Source: Bifidobacterium sp. ESL0763 (lineage in GTDB: Bacteria; Actinomycetota; Actinomycetes; Actinomycetales; Bifidobacteriaceae). Taken from it: a stretch of 64,000 bases of DNA. Under the pieces are notes generated by a model. It did not search any database. It was not told where the DNA came from and was given only the letters and a program-made list of their open reading frames with translations. Positions 56,584-64,000 of this stretch are shown in pieces (the stretch's first letter is position 1; the number at the start of each line of letters is the position of its first letter). The stretch is from positions 1,054,001 to 1,118,000 of the forward strand of contig NZ_JAQTHW010000002.1 of the NCBI RefSeq assembly GCF_029433395.1, written 5' to 3'. The position numbers were made by a program, and so were the translations under genes.

Positions 56584-57984
56584 ATGACCTCTTTCATAGC
56601 CAGCCTGCGACATCTGCTGCTCCTGTGCGGCATCTCATTGGACGACGCCGAGATCGTCGACGTCGACACCCGGCGGCCGTGCACCGTCGCCATGGTCGTC
56701 GTCGCCGGCCTGATGTGCGCGATCGAGACCATATTCATCATGCAGGATGCCGTCAGCCATGGCGGAGCGGGATTGCTCTGGGGCCTGCTCTCACTGCTCC
56801 TGGCGCTCGTCGTGGGCCTCGTCTTCCTCGCGAGGTCGGCATACCCCGAATACGTCTTCGCCCTCTCCTGTCTGCTGGTGCTGGCCTTCCCCTTCGATTC
56901 GATACTCTCGACGATGGCGCTGAGCTCGCTGCTGGCGAGGCGGGCAGGAAGGAAACACTCGCTGACGGCGGTGCTTCTGGCCACGGCCGTAGCGGTGACG
57001 GCCCAGCTGCGCGACACCTTCCAGCCGCTGAACGACTCGGTGTGGGCCCTGTGGTTCGCCAAACCCCGCGCCGACACCAGCCGCGACCCCATCGTCCTCA
57101 CCTCAGGCATGGCCACGATACGCGCCACCGCGGTGGGCGCCGCGCTGCTCAGCGTGCTCGTCGCTGCCCTGATCGGCCTGCACATCCGTTCGCGGGCGCA
57201 GCTGAGGACGACGGCGCTCAAGGCCGACGCGGCGCAGACCCATGCCGATTCCCTGCGCACGGACCTGAGCCGCCAGCAACTTTCCGACGCCATCGCCGTC
57301 GAGGCCCACGACACCCTGGCCCACACCCTGTCGCTGGTGGCGATGAACGCGAACGCGCTGACGATCCAGACGCGCAAGCTGGCCGATCTGGCCCGCACGA
57401 CGAACGACGGCGACGGGCTCGACGCCGGAACGCTGCGGCAGCTGGCGGACAGCGCCAACAAGGAATCACAACGGATCAGAAGCCAGGCCGCGCAGGCGGT
57501 CGACGAGGCGCATACGGTCATCGACATGCTGCGTGACCCGCAGGCCGCCGTCGAGGCGCTGGCGGCGGGCGACGACACGTCGCTGAGCCGGGCCTCCCTG
57601 CAGGAGCTGCTGGCCTCGTCCACCGATGCCGGCGCGAAGCTGTCGACATGGATCGACATCCAGCAGCTGAGCGACCTGAACGACAGCATCGGCAAGGTGG
57701 CCTACCGCGCGATCCAGGAGGGCCTGACCAACGCGCGCAAGCATGCGGCGGGCGCGCCGGTCAGCCTCGAGGTCACCGCACGCCCCGAGACCGGCGTCCA
57801 TGTCCATCTGAGCAATCCGGTGGTGCCGGCGGGCACGGATGCGCCGGCCCGGGAGCCGCGTGGAGGAGCCGGGCTGCCGGGATTGGAACGGCGGGCCCAT
57901 GCGGCCGGCGGGAATTGCCGGTACGGCGTCGACGAGCGTGGACTCTTCCACCTCGACGTCTCGCTGCCCTGGATCGCCCAATAA
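56584..57984 (+). CDS. Sensor histidine kinase (NarL-partner type)
   Basis: A 466-residue membrane kinase. The first 200 residues hold four or five membrane helices (near 35-205) with little extracellular material, so the signal is probably membrane-borne. The phosphoacceptor box reads IAVEAHDTLAHTLSLVAMNANAL near 238-258 with the His of EAHD, similar to HisKA_3. The ATPase region has YRAIQEGLTNARKHA (N-box) and GGAGLPGLERRAHAAGG (G-box). No PAS or HAMP domain is seen. Its partner response regulator follows 46 nt after the stop codon. Together they are a two-component system of unknown signal. Confidence 0.88.
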   Translation: MTSFIASLRHLLLLCGISLDDAEIVDVDTRRPCTVAMVVVAGLMCAIETIFIMQDAVSHGGAGLLWGLLSLLLALVVGLVFLARSAYPEYVFALSCLLVLAFPFDSILSTMALSSLLARRAGRKHSLTAVLLATAVAVTAQLRDTFQPLNDSVWALWFAKPRADTSRDPIVLTSGMATIRATAVGAALLSVLVAALIGLHIRSRAQLRTTALKADAAQTHADSLRTDLSRQQLSDAIAVEAHDTLAHTLSLVAMNANALTIQTRKLADLARTTNDGDGLDAGTLRQLADSANKESQRIRSQAAQAVDEAHTVIDMLRDPQAAVEALAAGDDTSLSRASLQELLASSTDAGAKLSTWIDIQQLSDLNDSIGKVAYRAIQEGLTNARKHAAGAPVSLEVTARPETGVHVHLSNPVVPAGTDAPAREPRGGAGLPGLERRAHAAGGNCRYGVDERGLFHLDVSLPWIAQ

Positions 57985-58018
57985 TCCGGCGGATCGCACG
58001 CCATCGACCGGTGTTTTG

Positions 58019-58024
58019 TAAGAT
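58019..58024 (+). promoter_or_regulatory. Predicted internal -10 before the response regulator gene
   Basis: TAAGAT, followed by six bases and the ATG at 58031. It allows the response regulator to be expressed separately from the kinase, besides read-through. Confidence 0.45.
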
Positions 58025-58030
58025 GATGGT

Positions 58031-58720
58031 ATGCGCGAGGAAAACGCCGCGGGGCACGGCCAGGCAAGCCCCATCACCGTCAGCGTCATCGACGACGATC
58101 CGCTGATCTGCCAGACCATGTCGATACTCCTCACCGAGTCCTCGAATGGCGCGATACAAGTGCTGTCGACGGCGAACGACGGCGCCCAGGCCTTGGACCA
58201 TGCCACCCGTGAGCATCCGGATGTGGTGCTAATGGACATCGACATGCCCGGCATGAACGGCATCGAGGCGACCCGGCGCATGCTCGCCCTCGAACCGAGG
58301 CCGCATGTGCTGATCCTCACTGCCCTGAGCCCCTCCACAACGGTGCAGCGGGCGATCGAGGCCGGGGCCGAGGGATTCGTGGCGAAAACTGACCCGGCCG
58401 AGGACATCGTCAAGCACATCAGGGCCGTGTGCATGGGCGACCCCCAGTTCAACGCCGACAGCCAGCGGCAATTGATGAGGGACATGGAGAGGGACCGATT
58501 CCGCTCGCGCCGCGACGAGGCGAGAAGGCAGCTCGCCAAGCTCGGGGAACGCGAGCGCCAGGCGGCGCAACTGGCCGCCGATGGGCTGTCGAACGCGGAA
58601 ATCGCCGAGGCCATGATGATTTCCGAGCGCACGGTGAAGGCGGAGCTCTCCTCGGCCTGCGCCAAGCTCGACGCCAACCGCGTGCTGCTGAGCCGCATCG
58701 TGGAGAGGGCCGATCTTTAG
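58031..58720 (+). CDS. Response regulator, NarL/FixJ family
   Basis: A 229-residue DNA-binding regulator. The receiver domain (15-135) has the acidic pocket VIDDDP, the phosphoacceptor Asp69 in VVLMDIDMPGMNG, and the lysine of GFVAKTDPAEDI. The LuxR-type HTH is at 165-220: GERERQAAQLAADGLSNAEIAEAMMISERTVKAELSSACAKL. It is unusual that the HTH is preceded by an arginine-rich linker (DRFRSRRDEARRQLAKL). It should be phosphorylated by the kinase just upstream. Targets are unknown; the nearby 20-bp inverted repeat is a candidate site. Confidence 0.92.
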   Translation: MREENAAGHGQASPITVSVIDDDPLICQTMSILLTESSNGAIQVLSTANDGAQALDHATREHPDVVLMDIDMPGMNGIEATRRMLALEPRPHVLILTALSPSTTVQRAIEAGAEGFVAKTDPAEDIVKHIRAVCMGDPQFNADSQRQLMRDMERDRFRSRRDEARRQLAKLGERERQAAQLAADGLSNAEIAEAMMISERTVKAELSSACAKLDANRVLLSRIVERADL

Positions 58721-58732
58721 ACGGCCCATTTC

Positions 58733-58802
58733 GCAAACGGGCGATGGATGCTCGGGATTGGCTGTTTCCGCCATTCCTCGAAATCCATCGCCCGTTTTGC
58801 GT

Positions 58803-58806
<4 letters not shown>
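58733..58806. repeat. Repeated hairpin element, copy B
   Basis: Second copy of the element at 55342-55412. Outer arms AAACGGGCGATGGAT (58735-58749) and 58783-58797 form a 15-bp stem; the inner GGATTGGC/GCCATTCC stem is identical to copy A. It lies between the response regulator gene and acnA (convergent); the right end includes the acnA stop codon region. Confidence 0.8.
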
Positions 58807-61508
<2,702 letters not shown>

Positions 61509-61588
61509 GGCGACCCTTTCGAACGTGTTGACGATATACCGTTCATTATTGGACGCCGAGAATTCAGCGACGTTACCCGGAGCCGAAA

Positions 61589-61649
61589 AATCCGGATTTC
61601 GGCGCGGCAAAACCTGCGAACCGTTGGATTTCCGCCGAAAACCAGGATT
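61589..61649 (-). terminator. Terminator after the P-type ATPase gene
   Basis: Read leftward, the arm at 61633-61649 pairs with 61589-61604 as an imperfect 15-16-bp stem (one bulge, one wobble or mismatch), followed by TTTTT. It follows the ATPase stop by 15 nt and precedes acnA, which therefore probably has its own promoter. Confidence 0.6.
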
Positions 61650-61664
61650 CACTATGTGAGACCG

Positions 61665-64000
61665 CTACGCCTTGTTCACCTTGGAGCGCCTCCTGAGGCT
61701 CGCGCGCAGGCGGCCGAGCATGCCGGCGATGGACTGGATGCCGGCGAAGATGACGATGGCGAGCGCCAGCACGGCGAAGGTCGCCGCCAGGTCCCAGCCG
61801 CGCAGGAAGCGCAGTTCGAAGAACGAGGAGACGAGGGGCACGAACATGCCGGCCAGCCCCGCCGCCGCGAACACGGCCACCAACGCGCCGCGCCACGATT
61901 TGAGCGGCCGGGCCACGCTGGCCAGCACGAGCACGCCGAGCACGAAGACGATGGTGGCGCACACGTCGCGCAGCTTGAGCAGATCGCCGGCGCGCGAGAG
62001 GTCCCAGCCCATGAGCCCGGGCAGCAGCCACTCGGCGAGCAGCACCGAAAGCGCCACCGCGATGCCGCCCGGCAGGGCGAAGCGCACCACGCGCCCCAGG
62101 AAGCCGGGGATGTAGCGCCGGGTGTTGTGCGCCAGGGCGAGGATGAAGGCGGGCATGCCGATGGTGAGCGCGCCGATGTAGGTGATGTGGCGAGGCAGGT
62201 AGGGGTAGGGCACGAAGGTGCAGACCACGCCCAGCGAGATGAGCGCGGAGTAGACGGTCTTGACCAAAAACAGCGAGGAGACGCGCTCCATGTTGGCCAT
62301 CACCTGGCGGCCGCGGGCCACGACGCTGGGCAGGTGGGAGAACTTCGAGTCGACGAGCACGACCTGGGCGACGGCCTTGGTGGCGGGCGCGGCGTTGCCC
62401 ATCGCGATGCCGAGGTCGGCCTCCTTGAGGGCCAGCGCGTCGTTGACGCCGTCACCGGTCATCGCCACGGTCTTGCCGCCCTCATGCAGCGCGACGACGA
62501 TGGCCTTCTTCTGCTCGGGCAGGACGCGGCCGAGCACGTCGACGTTCTCCAGGACCCGGGCGAGCTCCTTGGTGTCTCCGGGCAGGTCGCGGGCGTCCAT
62601 GGCCACCGGGTCGCGGTCTCCGGTCAGTCGGACGTTCTTGGCGATGGCGCCCACGGTGGCGGGGCTGTCGCCGGAGATGACGCGGCAGCGCACGCCCTGC
62701 TGACGGAACCAGGCGAGCGTCTCCTCGGCGTCGTCGCGGATGTGCTCGCGGCACAGCACCAGCGCCACCGGCCGGGAGGTGGGAACCAGCGTCGGATCGT
62801 CCGCGAAGGCCTGTGCGCCGCCGGCCGCCGCAGCGCCCCGCGCACGGGCGAGCAGCAGCACGCGCATGCCCTGGTTGGCGTGGCGGGTCGCCAAATCCTT
62901 GGCCTCGAGGTTCTCGCCGGCGAAGGCGGAGAGGAGCATCTCGGGGGCGCCCATGGTCCACACGTCGCCGTCGCGCACGATGGCGCTCCATTTGCGCGCC
63001 GAGGAGAACGGCACGCGGGCGTCGACCGGCCGGGCCGCGATGTTCCTCAGTCCCAGGGCCTTGAGCACGGCGGCGCCGGTGCCGTTGGGGCTCTCCTCGT
63101 TCGACAGGTCGTAGAGGGCCTGCAGCGCCTCGGCCTCGGTTCCGGATTCCCCGTCACCGTCACCGGCGCCGCCCAGCATCACGACCTGGTCGAAGACGAT
63201 GCCGCCGTCGGTGATGGTGCCGGTCTTGTCGAGGTTCAACGCATCCACGCGCGCCAGCGTCTCCACGCTCTCAAGCTCCTGGACCAAGGTGTGCTGGCGG
63301 GCCAGACGCATCGCGGCGATGGCGAAGTTGAGCGAAGTCAGCAAGACCAGTCCCTCGGGGATCATGCCCACCACCCCGGCCACGGCCGAGACGATGGCCG
63401 CGCGCCACGCCCCGGTGGAGAGGGCGACCTGCCAGCCGCCCACCGTGCGGATCTGCGAGGCGACCAGCAGGATGCACAGCGGGATGACGACCACGGTCAT
63501 CACCTTGAGGATGGTGTTGATGCCGCGGCTCAGGTCGGAAACGGTCTTCTTGTAGACCTTGGCCTTGGCGGTGAGCCTGGCCGCGTAGCCGTGTTCGCCC
63601 ACCGCGTCGACCCGGACCAGCGCCATGCCGGAAGTCGCATTGGAACCGGAGTAGACCTCCGCACCCTCGCCTTTCTTGACGGTTCGCGATTCGCCGGTCA
63701 GCATGGATTCATCGAGCTCCAACCCCCATGTGCGCACGATGGTGGCGTCCGCGGGCACCTGCTCGCCGCTGCGCAGCCAGAGCAGGTCGCCGAGCACGAT
63801 CTGCTCATGTTCGATCTCGATGTCCCGCCCGCCACGGCGCACCAAGGAACGCGAGGCGACCAGGATGGAAAGCTTGTCGAGCGTGTGTTTGGCCCGCATT
63901 TCGGTGAAGACGCCGATGCCGGAGTTGATGATGATGACCAGCCCGAAGACCGCGTCCTTCCACTGGCCGGTCAGCAGCACCAGCACCATGGCCGCGAAGA
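61665..64000 (-). CDS. P-type cation-transporting ATPase, C-terminal part
   Basis: About 775 residues are visible; the N-terminus lies beyond the right edge, since the frame continues open. The phosphorylation site LDKTGTITDGG, actuator TGES in MLTGESRTVKKGEG, hinge MTGDGVNDALALKEADLGIAMG and TM4 GMIPEGLVLLTSLN are intact. The PEGL at TM4 is the E1-E2 family form typical of calcium or general cation pumps, close to mycobacterial CtpE, which takes up calcium. C-terminally there are about six hydrophobic segments. No heavy-metal-binding CxxC is visible in this portion. The ion is inferred, not shown. Confidence 0.9.
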   Translation of the reverse strand, partial: FAAMVLVLLTGQWKDAVFGLVIIINSGIGVFTEMRAKHTLDKLSILVASRSLVRRGGRDIEIEHEQIVLGDLLWLRSGEQVPADATIVRTWGLELDESMLTGESRTVKKGEGAEVYSGSNATSGMALVRVDAVGEHGYAARLTAKAKVYKKTVSDLSRGINTILKVMTVVVIPLCILLVASQIRTVGGWQVALSTGAWRAAIVSAVAGVVGMIPEGLVLLTSLNFAIAAMRLARQHTLVQELESVETLARVDALNLDKTGTITDGGIVFDQVVMLGGAGDGDGESGTEAEALQALYDLSNEESPNGTGAAVLKALGLRNIAARPVDARVPFSSARKWSAIVRDGDVWTMGAPEMLLSAFAGENLEAKDLATRHANQGMRVLLLARARGAAAAGGAQAFADDPTLVPTSRPVALVLCREHIRDDAEETLAWFRQQGVRCRVISGDSPATVGAIAKNVRLTGDRDPVAMDARDLPGDTKELARVLENVDVLGRVLPEQKKAIVVALHEGGKTVAMTGDGVNDALALKEADLGIAMGNAAPATKAVAQVVLVDSKFSHLPSVVARGRQVMANMERVSSLFLVKTVYSALISLGVVCTFVPYPYLPRHITYIGALTIGMPAFILALAHNTRRYIPGFLGRVVRFALPGGIAVALSVLLAEWLLPGLMGWDLSRAGDLLKLRDVCATIVFVLGVLVLASVARPLKSWRGALVAVFAAAGLAGMFVPLVSSFFELRFLRGWDLAATFAVLALAIVIFAGIQSIAGMLGRLRASLRRRSKVNKA

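Overview
The window looks like a high-G+C actinobacterial chromosome, almost certainly a Bifidobacterium. The evidence is the gene set and its order: a SepH septation protein, a DUF4193 protein next to dUTPase, a ClgR regulator in the conserved ftsK-pgsA-cinA-clgR-DUF3046-recA-recX block, a long lysine-rich RpoD, a PASTA-domain PknB, a pyruvate formate-lyase, and a DUF5067 protein. It is mostly housekeeping DNA, with one accessory-looking island at 34.2-38.7 kb. No tRNA, rRNA other than rnpB-type RNA, insertion sequence or CRISPR array was seen.

Layout. 0-8.1 kb: 5' part of pflB with CRP/FNR-like sites upstream, a small conserved protein, NAD synthetase, and a methionine-type ABC importer operon (metQ-metN-metI) ending in an M20 amidohydrolase. 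8.3-15.1 kb: cyclophilin, an unusual 61-nt periodic repeat cluster, the long (p)ppGpp enzyme Rel, dUTPase, DUF4193, SepH and a phosphodiesterase-like enzyme. 15.2-28.9 kb: topoisomerase IV (parC and parE) flanking an Lhr-type helicase, then the principal sigma factor and an acidic DUF4192-like protein. 29-34.1 kb: polyprenyl diphosphate synthase, PknB kinase, PlsC-like acyltransferase and a small membrane protein.

34.2-38.7 kb: a leftward three-gene operon (a choloylglycine-hydrolase/penicillin-acylase family enzyme, a YdcZ-type transporter and a GATase-like protein) faces a divergent LacI regulator. A near-perfect 26-bp operator lies at the predicted start site of the operon. The island abuts a 3' remnant of trpD next to secA, which suggests a replaced locus. 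38.8-46.9 kb: SecA, long-form HPF, RNase P RNA, RecX, RecA with an SOS box, DUF3046 and ClgR. 46.9-54.2 kb: CinA C-domain protein, PgsA, FtsK, a Fic-fold protein with a ruined catalytic motif, MiaA and a small alarmone synthetase. 54.4-64 kb: a Bax-inhibitor-1 protein, a DUF5067 protein, a two-component system, aconitase and the C-terminal part of a P-type cation ATPase.

Two non-coding themes stand out. Convergent gene pairs are closed by long hairpins; two of these (55.34 and 58.73 kb) are copies of one element whose arms covary. Several genes also have a TANNNT hexamer 6-7 nt before the start codon, the arrangement expected of leaderless transcripts. All functional calls come from reading motifs; no database search was run.
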